Below the pieces are notes generated by a model. That model did not search any database. It was given only the letters and a program-made list of their open reading frames with translations, and was not told the DNA's origin. A stretch of DNA of 64,000 nucleotides from Nematostella vectensis. Lineage: Eukaryota > Cnidaria > Anthozoa > Actiniaria > Edwardsiidae. The stretch is from the NCBI RefSeq assembly GCF_932526225.1, contig NC_064038.1, positions 16,665,075 through 16,729,074 of the forward strand. Reading direction: 5' to 3'. The position numbers were made by a program, and so were the translations under genes. This document shows, piece after piece, positions 34,401-45,400 of this stretch (position 1 is its first letter; every line of letters starts with the position of its first letter).

Positions 34401-34401
34401 T
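18079..34401 (-). CDS. Second secreted PAN-EGF-fibrinogen-like protein, complete, introns enlarged to 16 kb
   Basis: Exons on the minus strand: 34401-34395 (ATGTCGG), 33944-33595, 28381-28249, 19114-18882, 18453-18079. Total 1098 nt, 365 residues, phases 1,0,1,0; the first three match the neighbour. Exons 1-2 give the signal peptide (MSVTCILLLLRVSMATA). Exon 2 is PAN/apple (SLLSCDQQCLKQDWCVSVNF...CELNDYG). Exon 3 is EGF (VCEDNLFPCHNGGTCHRECV...CTCRVGFTGKHC). Exon 4 holds GHYIIKPAYEG and CDMTSEGGGWTMC of the fibrinogen-like domain; exon 5 completes it (SNNYYRHACPTESGVAFGENG). An in-frame ATG further upstream (34449) would add 16 residues before the hydrophobic core, so the inner ATG is preferred. 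Likely a tandem paralogue of the 9.6-13.6 kb gene. Introns 2 and 3 hold large arrays and transposons. Confidence 0.86.
18605..18890 (-). repeat. About 55-bp minisatellite spanning the exon 4 donor of the second secreted-protein gene
   Basis: Five or so diverged units, on the plus strand GATGCCTTTACCGTGATATT followed by a GGGGAGGGGAGGG block. On the gene strand each repeats the exon end and donor (ATCACG/GTAAAGGCATCC). The unit nearest the exon is the functional junction. Confidence 0.82.
19228..21990. repeat. 43-bp minisatellite array in intron 3 of the second secreted-protein gene
   Basis: About 64 units with core CAAGTCTTTCTAAACTAGCC and a variable tail CACTCGCCTTGTGGACG. Some units carry a 5-bp CTTGT insertion. 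Variants at the CG sites (CTCGCC, CTCACC; GGACGG, GGATGG) are the products expected from CpG deamination. The array runs directly into the assembly gap, so its true length is unknown. Confidence 0.95.
21991..22190. other. Assembly gap of exactly 200 N
   Basis: All bases are N. The round size suggests a placeholder and not a measured length. It hides the end of the 43-bp array and probably the left terminus of the transposon that follows. Confidence 0.99.
22478..24844 (+). CDS. RAG1/Transib-like DDE transposase
   Basis: Single 788-residue ORF. Likely a DNA-cleaving transposase. Candidate catalytic residues: D388 (in INGDGARMTR), D469 (FLGGDYKF) and E735 (GHGVEKNND). Zinc pair C488-x2-C491 (YACAWC) and H710-x4-H715 (YMHILFAHVP). 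The spacings D469 to C488 (19) and H715 to E735 (20) equal those of mouse RAG1 as I recall it (D708-C727, H942-E962), and the AHVP and GLxxA..Y.C..C contexts are shared. Residues about 145-215 are a probable coiled coil; there is no RING or zinc-finger region like the RAG1 N terminus. Residues 541-565 (DHVIVDELHLMLR) match the family's DALH-like segment. A SAP domain follows beyond the stop (separate entry). The long intact frame suggests recent activity. CMC/Chapaev transposases share some of these motifs and are the main alternative. Confidence 0.88.
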   Translation: MSDLFGKIQAQELRNIKISDPSLSYAAKSSARKVIFALDIPYPLFKIWHERVQSFFRQVENSTGSEEEKSKLPLKYPFVALLEHSLPGCCFCFSSDDNVRREINDSLRKNCAIIVQKYRASRGMARMKLDGLSKKFHVFQGQTEPVKKLQGEIVNWKARCHNLEARSSELYKEMQSVLMESKRKDNIIQDLSKTNKELASYIDQLERSQNLQYQGKSLHEAKNKQRTLKEFLSRANLALWFPKAFGIEVTSVSVTETESGQVHQLSAGDASTSTESEDGQGTNQYDRLSDDEKGQVQEVLFLLDKYCVGDNFYHELSMISNGLPKSYLIKQCRDNYNDLCHIEDLPNNHLGSKCSFAELLTIHAADFLDNNPDFDYANETLKVKINGDGARMTRNSNFIFLTFSILQTGANVMSVKGNRNIAAVNASESYTTLKEAFSVTFEEINNFIASGKLTVNDKTINLEFFLGGDYKFVLLMLGLKGATANYACAWCKIHKDDRWKTDNDFHFFNKSPMSRSLKEIKELCKKSTDNYCCGAEPLLNIELDHVIVDELHLMLRVTDVLTKNLVYQAIDRDKKDDFDKKRGEGKGIHLKKLVSTIRSLGISFDVWEQLNADKSSSGKYDFTSLTGSNKKTLLSQLPDKLHDLLTPDSRDKVTQLWRDFNNIYIQITNMELNILPEIIADQVKEWIDLFCSCRTVAEGYERARVTPYMHILFAHVPFFVEKYKCIKIFTGHGVEKNNDVARSVLHRKSNKWDSVGDILKQEFRQWELKHKEREKRKYEKKLLTGMKK
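24842..25060 (+). pseudogene. SAP-domain tail of the transposase, separated by one in-frame stop
   Basis: After TAA at 24842-24844 the same frame stays open for 71 codons to TAA at 25058. It encodes a charged linker and then a SAP motif (MTVKQLREHLKARGLKGL, SKKSKAELAYF; ATG at 24971). SAP modules bind AT-rich or scaffold DNA. Most likely the original protein was about 860 residues and this copy has a nonsense change. Stop readthrough or a truncated but active form are possible. Confidence 0.8.
25122..26164 (-). CDS. Chromodomain protein, convergent partner of the transposase
   Basis: Exon 1, 26164-25988, begins MAEEKRLREGDGFYRQ and ends SRQINNGK at a GTAAGT donor. Exon 2 starts at 25740 after a TAG acceptor and continues TQYLLKWTGYSAYESSW, then VDEDNL. 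Together they form a chromodomain with the three aromatic-cage positions present (Y in FYPVERV, W in LKWTGY, W in SSWVDEDNL). The last exon starts at 25536 (NFDSPQVETSRLQ) and ends FIREPFTI at the stop 25122; its roughly 135 residues match nothing I know. The exon 2 donor is uncertain: GTGTCAGC near 25610 keeps frame, and a GC-type donor (GCAAGT) near 25574 would leave an intron of only about 40 nt. The chromodomain would read methylated histone tails, possibly steering integration. Confidence 0.75.
26753..27152. mobile_element. Complete hAT-like MITE, 400 bp
   Basis: Terminal inverted repeats CAGGCCCGTACCC at 26753 and GGGTACGGGCCTG ending at 27152, flanked by ATCAG on both sides (26748-26752, 27153-27157), a 5-bp target duplication. 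The interior has long G and C homopolymers and no real ORF. A related truncated copy lies in the ariadne gene (5354-5636). A 5-bp duplication fits the 5-bp branch of hAT; other superfamilies are possible. Confidence 0.85.
27255..27400. repeat. Palindromic MITE-like repeat
   Basis: TTTCGGGGAATTTAGTGATT at 27271 is mirrored by AATCACTAAATTCCCCTCGT near 27367, with GCATGGC / GTGCCATGC flanks. About 140 bp, able to form one long hairpin. Confidence 0.65.
28399..28572. repeat. AT dinucleotide microsatellite
   Basis: A run of about 35 AT units (28413-28485) and flanking degenerate ATAT/TAGATAT. It sits about 20 bp upstream, on the gene strand, of the EGF exon acceptor and directly abuts the 29-bp array. 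Confidence 0.95.
28577..31993. repeat. 29-bp minisatellite array, about 117 units
   Basis: Core GAGTTGCCTGGGGTATAGTC with spacers ACTACATAC, ACCAAATAC or ACCACATAC. Units differ chiefly at one CpG: GCCCGGGG, GCCTGGGG and GCCCAGGG, and at the spacer. Lies in intron 2 of the second secreted-protein gene. Runs of the same unit order recur (for example around 30230-30450 and 31010-31230), so blocks have been duplicated. Confidence 0.97.
32440..32890. repeat. Degenerate CTTCG(T)AAGTCTTCGGG repeat
   Basis: About 18 diverged units of 17-26 bp (GGCCTTCGTAAGTCTTCGGG). Intronic. A weak minus-strand frame across part of it is repeat-derived. Confidence 0.75.
33035..33365. repeat. 48-bp minisatellite, about seven units
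   Basis: Core TAGTCTAGAGAATGCTTTAA then TCGTCATGTTAAATACTTTG. Very low divergence (a few G/A and T/C changes), so it is young. It lies within intron 2 of the second secreted-protein gene, about 230 bp downstream of the PAN exon donor. Confidence 0.92.
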
Positions 34402-35024
34402 TTTCCACCCTTCATTTATCAGCGCACATTCGGAATCATTGAGAGATTTCATTGACAATTGAGAGTTAAATTAAACATGGTTATTATTTATTAACCACTT
34501 CCAAACTTGTTTACTTGAAAACCACATGGGCTCAATAGCTATGAAACTTTTGTTTTTGGTGCTTTCTATTTATAAGTTTTTATTCCCATTGTAGGCCATC
34601 AAAATAAGTATCATTGATACAAGATGAAATAATAAAGCAATATATGTCAATTTTATGGCCTATTTCATTTTTTTCGGGTGATCTTTCTCGTCATAGTGAA
34701 AAATAAACTAAATTAAAGAAGAAACTTTTGTCACACAACGTTTAGCTATTAGGCGGGGACGCCCAAAAGTGAGTAATCTTTTATTAAAAGGGCGTGAAAT
34801 TTTTCTTTTTGATATATATATGACTGCACCCCCCCCCCCCCTTAGCAAATCCAGAATATGTTCCTGGATTATAGAAATAAATATATGATTCGTGTTTCTT
34901 TTTTATTAGGAACTCTTTCAGCTACTCTGTTTAAAAGTTGTTTTCTTCCCAACATCTGTTGGCTTTCTCATGTCCCTGGTCCGATGTTTGGGTGATATTT
35001 AATAAGCGTTGTTCAAACGAGAAG

Positions 35025-35525
35025 CATCGATATACAACATAAACATGTTGTCCCCGGTGAAACCGACATACAACATAAACATGTTTCCCTTGGTGAAAGC
35101 AGTATACAACATAAACATAAATACAAGACTAGATACACAAGTCAAAGATATGTCACACAAGTCATAGATACGTCACACAAGTATAAGATCTGTCACACAA
35201 GTCAAAGATATGTCACACAAGTCAAAGATAGTTACACAAGTCAAAGATCTGTCACACAAGTGGAAACCTGTGAAAACAACGCTGGCAGCATTAGCATAAC
35301 CTCGTTAGCAGCATTAGGATAACCTCGTCAGCAACATTAGCATAACCTCGTTAGCAGCATTAGGATAACCTCGTTAGCAACATTAGCATAACCTCGTCAG
35401 CAACATTAGCATAACCTCGTCAGCAACATTAGCATAACCTTGTCAGCAACATTAGCATAACCTCGCCAGTAATATTAGCATAACTCGTCAGCAAATATTA
35501 ACATAACATGGTCAGCAATATTAGA
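35025..35525. repeat. Three adjacent short tandem repeats
   Basis: 35028-35110: three units of about 40 bp (TACAACATAAACATGTT). 35131-35265: about seven units of 20 bp (GTCAAAGATATGTCACACAA). 35285-35525: about ten units of 24 bp (AGCAACATTAGCATAACCTC). They fill the spacer between the 5' end of the second secreted-protein gene and the GPCR 3' end. Confidence 0.88.
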
Positions 35526-35877
35526 AGCCTAAATCATTCGTTTTAAATGACATGACTAGGCAAAACACCAGGACCTTTAAAAGGGTGGTTCAACTGATGA
35601 CTTCGAAAGTCTTTTTATGCCTTTGAATGATATCTTATGCCTTTGAATGTCTTCTTATGCCTTGGAATTGCTGTCGCTAAAGAAAAGCAGCTGTGTTTTT
35701 ATTGAGCCCATGGAACCGCCCCTGGAATAGCCACAAGCAATTGCAGGATCCAGCATGCAATGCGATTTGTTTTATTTTCAACAACTATGTCGCTATTGTC
35801 ATGATAATCCAATCAATTTAATCACATCATTATCTGTATATATGTATTTACCATTCATTACATATAACTTATTTCCA

Positions 35878-36297
35878 CTATAGTTGCCGTGCTCCGCTAT
35901 CGCGCCTGTTATACAAGTATTTTATTGTACTTCGTGTCTCTGAACGGCTCCGCGAGAAAGATACTTTATTTGCCATTTCAAGTATCAGACGAGACTTGAC
36001 GGACTCTTTCCAGCAACAACACAGCTGGAGAATTACCATTTTGAAAGCATTCCTAAAATTCTCGCTGAACGCCGCGTAGATACATGGGCTAGTTGCCGCA
36101 TGCACACGCATCAGAATCTTGCACGCGAACAGCGCAGGCGCAGGGATATCGTATTCACCGTAATTCCACATGAAGCCTAGAACTTGCACTGGTAACCAAC
36201 AACAGACGAACACAACAAATACGGTGATGAGCATTATCACTGCCTTCTTGCGAGATTCCACGATTTGGCAACTTCGACTACAGGCTGAGGCGGGTAT
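35878..36297 (-). CDS. Rhodopsin-class (class A) GPCR, last exon only
   Basis: 140 codons counting the stop: cytoplasmic loop 3 end (ESRKKAV), TM6 with CWLP (VFVVFVCCWLPVQVLGF), extracellular loop 3, TM7 (ILMRVHAATSPCIYAAF), then helix 8 (SENFRNAF) and a Cys/Ser/Arg-rich tail ending ARQL. The pattern fits peptide-type receptors; the ligand cannot be told. The canonical N/D of NPxxY is S here (SPCIY). The exon starts after CTACCTGTCAACAG, phase 0, so the TM1-TM5 exons must lie to the right, beyond at least 27.5 kb of satellite, or are lost. Confidence 0.82.
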   Translation of the reverse strand: MPASACSRSCQIVESRKKAVIMLITVFVVFVCCWLPVQVLGFMWNYGEYDIPAPALFACKILMRVHAATSPCIYAAFSENFRNAFKMVILQLCCCWKESVKSRLILEMANKVSFSRSRSETRSTIKYLYNRRDSGARQL

Positions 36298-36486
36298 CTG
36301 TTGACAGGTAGATTAGGAGACTTTTAGAATATAGCCTTCCATGTACTTATCAATGCAAGAACCTGCCAAACGCTCTATAGCAAAAGGGTGAGGGTTAAAG
36401 TGGATAGAGATAAAGAAAGGGTAAAACTAACAGAAATCAACAGTCATTATAGTACCAGCACAAAACTAAATTTATGATAGCTGAAG

Positions 36487-39400
36487 GGTTTGCCATCGCA
36501 CCAGTATAAATTTGCAATCATACCAGTATGGGTTTACTATCATACCAGTATGGGTTTGCTATTATACCAGTATGGGTTTACTATCATACCAGTATGGGCT
36601 TACTATCATACCAGTATGGGCTTACTATCATACCAGTATGGGCTTACTATCATACCAGTATGGGTTTACTATCATACCAGTATGGGTTTACTATCATACC
36701 AGTATGGGTTTACTATCATACCAGTATGGGTTTACTATCATACCAGTATGGGTTTACTATCATACCAGTATGGGTTTACTATCATACCAGTATGGGTTTA
36801 CTATCATACCAGTATGGGTTTACTATCATACCAGTATGGGTTTGCTATCATACCAGTATGGGTTTGCTATCATACCAGTATGGGTTTACTATCATACCAG
36901 TATGGGTTTACTATCATACCAGTATGGGTTTGCTATCATACCAGTATGGGTTTGCTATTATACCAGTATGGGTTTGCTATCATACCAGTATGGGTTTGCT
37001 ATCATACCAGTATGGGTTTGCTATCATACCAGTATGGGTTTCCTATCATACCAGTATGGGTTTACTATCATACCATTATGGGTTTGCTATCATACCAGTA
37101 TGGGTTTACTATCATACCAGTATGGGTTTGCTGTCATACCAGTATGGGTTTGCCATCATACCAGTATGGGTTTGCTATCATACCAGTATGGGTTTGCTAT
37201 CATACCAGTATGGGTTTGCTATTATACCAGTATGGGTTTGCCATCATACTAGTATGGGTTTGCCATCATACCAGTATGGGTTTGCTGTCATACCAGTATG
37301 GGTTTACTATCATACCAGTATGGGTTTACTATCATACCAGTATGAGTTTGCTATCATACCAGTATGGGTTTGCCATGATACCAGTATTGGTTTGCCATCA
37401 TACCAGTATGGGTTTGCTATCATACCAGTATGGGTTTACTATCATACCAGTATGGGTTTACTATCATACCAGTATGAGTTTGCTATCATACCAGTATGGG
37501 TTTGCCATCATACCAGTATTGGTTTGCCATCATACCAGTATGGGTTTGCTATCATACCAGTATGGGTTTACTATCATACCAGTATGGGTTTACTATCATA
37601 CCATTATGGGTTCGCTATCATACCAGTATGGGTTTGCCATCATACCAGTATGGGTTTACTATCATACCAGTAGGGTTTACTATCATACCAGTAGGGTTTA
37701 CCATCATAGCAGTATTGTGTTTGCTATCATACCAGTATGGGTTTGCTATCATACCAGTATGGGTTTGCTATCATACCAGTATGGGTTTGCTATCATACCA
37801 GTATGGGTTTACTATCATACCAGTATGGGTTTACTATCATATCATTATGGGTTTGCTATCATACCAGTATGGGTTTGCCATCATACCAGTATGGGTTTAC
37901 TATCATACCAGTAGGGTTTACTATCATACCAGTAGGGTTTACCATCATAGCAGTATGGGTTTGCTATCATACCAGTATGGGTTTGCTATCATACCAGTAT
38001 CGGTTTGCTATCATACCAGTATGGGTTTACTATCATACCAGTATGGGTTTACTATCATACCAGTATGAGTTTGCTATCATACCAGTATGGGTTTGCCATG
38101 ATACCAGTATGGGTTTGCCATCATACCAGTATGGGTTTGCCATCATACCAGTATGGGTTTGCCGTCATACCAGTATGGGTTTGCTATCATACCAGTATGG
38201 GTTTGATATCATACCAGTATGGGTTTGCTATCATACCAGTATGGGTTTCCTATCATACCAGTATGGGTTTACTATCATACCATTATGGGTTTGCTATCAT
38301 ACCAGTATGGGTTTACTATCATACCAGTATGGGTTTACTATCATACCAGTATGGGTTTGCTATCATACCAGTATGGGTTTGCTATCATACCAGTATGGGT
38401 TTACTATCATACCAGTATGGGTTTACTATCATACCAGTATGGGTTTCCTATCATACCAGTATGGGTTTACTATCATACCATTATGGGTTTGCTATCATAC
38501 CAGTATGGGTTTACTATCATACCAGTATGGGTTTACTATCATACCAGTATGGGTTTGCTATCATACCAGTATGGGTTTGCTATCATACCATTATGGGTTT
38601 ACCATCATAGCAGTATGGGTTTGCTATCATACCAGTATGGGTTTGCTATTATACCAGTATGGGTTTGCTATCATACCAGTATGGGTTTACTATCATACCA
38701 GTATGGGTTTACTATCATACCATAAAGGGTTTGCTATCATACCAGTATGGGTTTGCCATCATACCAGTATGGGTTTACTATCATACCAGTAGGGTTTACC
38801 ATCATAGCAGTATGGGTTTGCTATCATACCAGTATGGGTTTGCTATCCTACCAGTATGGGTTTGCTATCCTACCAGTATGGGTTTGCTATCCTACCAGTA
38901 TGGGTTTGCTATCCTACCAGTATGGGTTTGCTATCATACCAGTATGGGTTTGCTATCATACCAGTAGGGTTTACTATCATACCAGTATGGGTTTACTATC
39001 ATACCAGTATGGGTTTGCCATCATACCAGTATGGGCTTACTATCATACCAGTTTGGGTTTGCTATCATACCAGTATGGGTTTGCTATCATACCAGTATGG
39101 GTTTGCCATCATACCAGTATTGGTTTGCCATCATACCAGTATGGGTTTGCTATCATACCAGTATGGGTTTAATATCATACCAGTATGGGTTTGCCATCAT
39201 ACCAGTATGGGTTTGCCATCATACCAGTATGGGTTTGCCATCATACCAGTAGGGTTTACTATCATACCAGTATGGGTTTGCTATCATACCAGTATGGGTT
39301 TGCTATCATACCAGTATGGGCTTACTATCATACCAGTATGGGTTTGCTATCATACCAGTATGGGTTTACTATCATACCAGTATGGGTTTACTATCATACC

Positions 39401-42400
39401 AGTATGGGTTTGCTATCATACCAGTATGGGTTTGCTATTATACCAGTATGGGTTTGCTATCATACCAGTATGGGTTTGCTATCATACCAGTATGGGTTTG
39501 CTATCATACCAGTATGGGTTTCCTATCATACCAGTATGGGTTTACTATCATACCATTATGGGTTTGCTATCATACCAGTATGGGTTTACTATCATACCAG
39601 TATGGGTTTGCTGTCATACCAGTATGGGTTTGCCATCATACCAGTATGGGTTTGCTATCATACCAGTATGGGTTTGCTATCATACCAGTATGGGTTTGCT
39701 ATTATACCAGTATGGGTTTGCCATCATACTAGTATGGGTTTGCCATCATACCAGTATGGGTTTGCTGTCATACCAGTATGGGTTTACTATCATACCAGTA
39801 TGGGTTTACTATCATACCAGTATGAGTTTGCTATCATACCAGTATGGGTTTGCCATGATACCAGTATTGGTTTGCCATCATACCAGTATGGGTTTGCTAT
39901 CATACCAGTATGGGTTTACTATCATACCAGTATGGGTTTACTATCATACCAGTATGAGTTTGCTATCATACCAGTATGGGTTTGCCATCATACCAGTATT
40001 GGTTTGCCATCATACCAGTATGGGTTTGCTATCATACCAGTATGGGTTTACTATCATACCAGTATGGGTTTACTATCATACCATTATGGGTTCGCTATCA
40101 TACCAGTATGGGTTTGCCATCATACCAGTATGGGTTTACTATCATACCAGTAGGGTTTACTATCATACCAGTAGGGTTTACCATCATAGCAGTATTGTGT
40201 TTGCTATCATACCAGTATGGGTTTGCTATCATACCAGTATGGGTTTGCTATCATACCAGTATGGGTTTGCTATCATACCAGTATGGGTTTACTATCATAC
40301 CAGTATGGGTTTACTATCATATCATTATGGGTTTGCTATCATACCAGTATGGGTTTGCCATCATACCAGTATGGGTTTACTATCATACCAGTAGGGTTTA
40401 CTATCATACCAGTAGGGTTTACCATCATAGCAGTATGGGTTTGCTATCATACCAGTATGGGTTTGCTATCATACCAGTATCGGTTTGCTATCATACCAGT
40501 ATGGGTTTACTATCATACCAGTATGGGTTTACTATCATACCAGTATGAGTTTGCTATCATACCAGTATGGGTTTGCCATGATACCAGTATGGGTTTGCCA
40601 TCATACCAGTATGGGTTTGCCATCATACCAGTATGGGTTTGCCGTCATACCAGTATGGGTTTGCTATCATACCAGTATGGGTTTGATATCATACCAGTAT
40701 GGGTTTGCTATCATACCAGTATGGGTTTCCTATCATACCAGTATGGGTTTACTATCATACCATTATGGGTTTGCTATCATACCAGTATGGGTTTACTATC
40801 ATACCAGTATGGGTTTACTATCATACCAGTATGGGTTTGCTATCATACCAGTATGGGTTTGCTATCATACCAGTATGGGTTTCCTATCATACCAGTATGG
40901 GTTTACTATCATACCAGTATGGGTTTCCTATCATACCAGTATGGGTTTACTATCATACCATTATGGGTTTGCTATCATACCAGTATGGGTTTACTATCAT
41001 ACCAGTATGGGTTTACTATCATACCAGTATGGGTTTGCTATCATACCAGTATGGGTTTGCTATCATACCATTATGGGTTTACCATCATAGCAGTATGGGT
41101 TTGCTATCATACCAGTATGGGTTTGCTATTATACCAGTATGGGTTTGCTATCATACCAGTATGGGTTTACTATCATACCAGTATGGGTTTACTATCATAC
41201 CATAAAGGGTTTGCTATCATACCAGTATGGGTTTGCCATCATACCAGTATGGGTTTACTATCATACCAGTAGGGTTTACCATCATAGCAGTATGGGTTTG
41301 CTATCATACCAGTATGGGTTTGCTATCCTACCAGTATGGGTTTGCTATCCTACCAGTATGGGTTTGCTATCATACCAGTATGGGTTTGCTATCATACCAG
41401 TAGGGTTTACTATCATACCAGTATGGGTTTACTATCATACCAGTATGGGTTTGCCATCATACCAGTATGGGCTTACTATCATACCAGTTTGGGTTTGCTA
41501 TCAAACCAGTATGGGTTTGCTATCATACCAGTATGGGTTTGCCATCATACCAGTATTGGTTTGCCATCATACCAGTATGGGTTTGCTATCATACCAGTAT
41601 GGGTTTAATATCATACCAGTATGGGTTTGCCATCATACCAGTATGGGTTTGCCATCATACCAGTATGGGTTTGCCATCATACCAGTAGGGTTTACTATCA
41701 TACCAGTATGGGTTTGCTATCATACCAGTATGGGTTTGCTATCATACCAGTATGGGCTTACTATCATACCAGTATGGGTTTGCTATCATACCAGTATGGG
41801 TTTGCTATCATACCAGTATGGGTTTGCCATCATACCAGTATTGGTTTGCCATCATACCAGTATGGGTTTGCTATCATACCAGTATGGGTTTAATATCATA
41901 CCAGTATGGGTTTGCCATCATACCAGTATGGGTTTGCCTTCATACCAGTATGGGTTTGCCATCATACCAGTAGGGTTTACTATCATACCAGTATGGGTTT
42001 GCCATCATACCAGTATGGGTTTGCCATCATACCAGTATGGGTTTGCCATCATACCAGTATGGGTTTGCTGTCATACCAGTAGGGTTTACTATCATACCAG
42101 TATGGGTTTGCCATCATACCAGTATGGGTTTGCTATCATACCAGTATGGGTTTACTATCATACCAGTATGGGTTTACTATCATACCATTATGGGTTCGCT
42201 ATCATACCAGTATGGGTTTGCCATCATACCAGTATGGGTTTACTATCATACCAGTAGGGTTTACTATCATACCAGTAGGGTTTACCATCATAGCAGTATT
42301 GTGTTTGCTATCATACCAGTATGGGTTTGCTATCATACCAGTATGGGTTTGCTATCATACCAGTATGGGTTTACTATCATACCAGTATGGGTTTACTATC

Positions 42401-45400
42401 ATACCAGTATGGGTTTACTATCATATCATTATGGGTTTGCTATCATACCAGTATGGGTTTGCCATCATACCAGTATGGGTTTACTATCATACCAGTAGGG
42501 TTTACTATCATACCAGTAGGGTTTACCATCATAGCAGTATGGGTTTGCTATCATACCAGTATGGGTTTGCTATCATACCAGTATCGGTTTGCTATCATAC
42601 CAGTATGGGTTTACTATCATACCAGTATGGGTTTACTATCATACCAGTATGAGTTTGCTATCATACCAGTATGGGTTTGCCATGATACCAGTATGGGTTT
42701 GCCATCATACCAGTATGGGTTTGCCATCATACCAGTATGGGTTTGCCGTCATACCAGTATGGGTTTGCTATCATACCAGTATGGGTTTGCTATCATACCA
42801 GTATGGGTTTGCTATCATACCAGTATGGGTTTCCTATCATACCAGTATGGGTTTACTATCATACCATTATGGGTTTGCTATCATACCAGTATGGGTTTAC
42901 TATCATACCAGTATGGGTTTACTATCATACCAGTATGGGTTTGCTATCATACCAGTATGGGTTTGCTATCATACCAGTATGGGTTTACTATCATACCAGT
43001 ATGGGTTTACTATCATACCAGTATGGGTTTCCTATCATACCAGTATGGGTTTACTATCATACCATTATGGGTTTGCTATCATACCAGTATGGGTTTACTA
43101 TAATACCAGTATGGGTTTACTATCATACCAGTATGGGTTTGTTATCATACCAGTATGGGTTTGCTATCATACCAGTATGGGTTTACTATCATACCAGTAT
43201 GGGTTTACTATCATAGCAGTATGGGTCTGCTATCATACCAGTATGGGTTTGCTATTATACCAGTATGGGTTTACTATCATACCAGTATGGGTATACTATC
43301 ATACCAGTATGGGTTTACTATCATACCATTATGGGTTTGCTATCATACCAGTATGGGTTTGCCATCATACCAGTATGGGTTTACTATCATACCAGTAGGG
43401 TTTACCATCATAGCAGTATGGGTTTGCTATCATACCAGTATGGGTTTGCTATCCTACCAGTATGGGTTTGCTATCATACCAGTATGGGTTTGCTATCATA
43501 CCAGTATGGGATTGCTATCATACCAGTAGGGTTTACTATCATACCAGTATGGGTTTACTATCATACCAGTATGGGTTTGCCATCATACCAGTATGGGCTT
43601 ACTATCATACCAGTTTGGGTTTGCTATCATACCAGTATGGGTTTGCTATCATACCAGTATGGGTTTGCCATCATACCAGTATTGGTTTGCCATCATACCA
43701 GTATGGGTTTGCTATCATACCAGTATGGGTTTAATATCATACCAGTATGGGTTTGCCATCATACCAGTATGGGTTTGCCATCATACCAGTATGGGTTTGC
43801 CATCATACCAGTAGGGTTTACTATCATACCAGTATGGGTTTGCTATCATACCAGTATGGGTTTGCTATCATACCAGTATGGGCTTACTATCATACCAGTA
43901 TGGGTTTGCTATCATACCAGTATGGGTTTACTATCATACCATTATGGGTTTGCTATCATACCAGTATGGGTTTGCTATCCTACCAGTATGGGTTTGCTAT
44001 CATACCAGTATGGGTTTGCTATCATACCAGTATGGGTTTGTTATCATACCAGTATGGGTTTACTATCATACCAGTATGGGTTTACTATCATACCATTATG
44101 GGTTTGCTATCATACCAGTATGGGTTTGCTATCATACCAGTATGGGTTTGCTATCATACCAGTATGGGCTTACTATCATACCATTATGGGTTTACCATCA
44201 TAGCAGTATGGGTTTGCTATCATACCAGTATGGGTTTGCTATCATACCAGTATGGGTTTGCTATCATACCAGTATGGGTTTACTATCATACCATTATGGG
44301 TTTGCTATCATACCAGTATGGGTTTGCCATCATACCAGTATGGGTTTACTATAATACCAGTAGGGTTTACTATCACACAAGTAGGGTTTACCATCATAGC
44401 AGTATCGTGTTTGCTATCATACCAGTATGGGTTTGCTATCATACCAGTATGGGTTTGCTATCATACCAGTATGGGTTTGCTATCATACCAGTATGGGTTT
44501 ACTATCATACCAGTATGGGTTTACTATCATACCATTATGGGTTTGCTATCATACCAGTATGGGTTTGCCATCATACCAGTATGGGTTTACTATCATACCA
44601 TTATGGGTTCGCTATCATACCAGTATGGGTTTGCCATCATACCAGTATGGGTTTACTATCATACCAGTAGGGTTTACTATCATACCAGTAGGGTTTACCA
44701 TCATAGCAGTATTGTGTTTGCTATCATACCAGTATGGGTTTGCTATCATACCAGTATGGGTTTGCTATCATACCAGTATGGGTTTACTATCATACCAGTA
44801 TGGGTTTACTATCATAGCAGTATGGGTTTACTATCATATCATTATGGGTTTGCTATCATACCAGTATGGGTTTGCCATCATACCAGTATGGGTTTACTAT
44901 CATACCAGTAGGGTTTACTATCATACCAGTAGGGTTTACCATCATAGCAGTATGGGTTTGCTATCATACCAGTATGGGTTTGCTATCATACCAGTATCGG
45001 TTTGCTATCATACCAGTATGGGTTTACTATCATACCAGTATGGGTTTACTATCATACCAGTATGAGTTTGCTATCATACCAGTATGGGTTTGCCATGATA
45101 CCAGTATGGGTTTGCCATCATACCAGTATGGGTTTGCCATCATACCAGTATGGGTTTGCCGTCATACCAGTATGGGTTTGCTATCATACCAGTATGGGTT
45201 TGCTATCATACCAGTATGGGTTTGCTATCATACCAGTATGGGTTTCCTATCATACCAGTATGGGTTTACTATCATACCATTATGGGTTTGCTATCATACC
45301 AGTATGGGTTTACTATCATACCAGTATGGGTTTACTATCATACCAGTATGGGTTTGCTATCATACCAGTATGGGTTTGCTATCATACCAGTATGGGTTTA

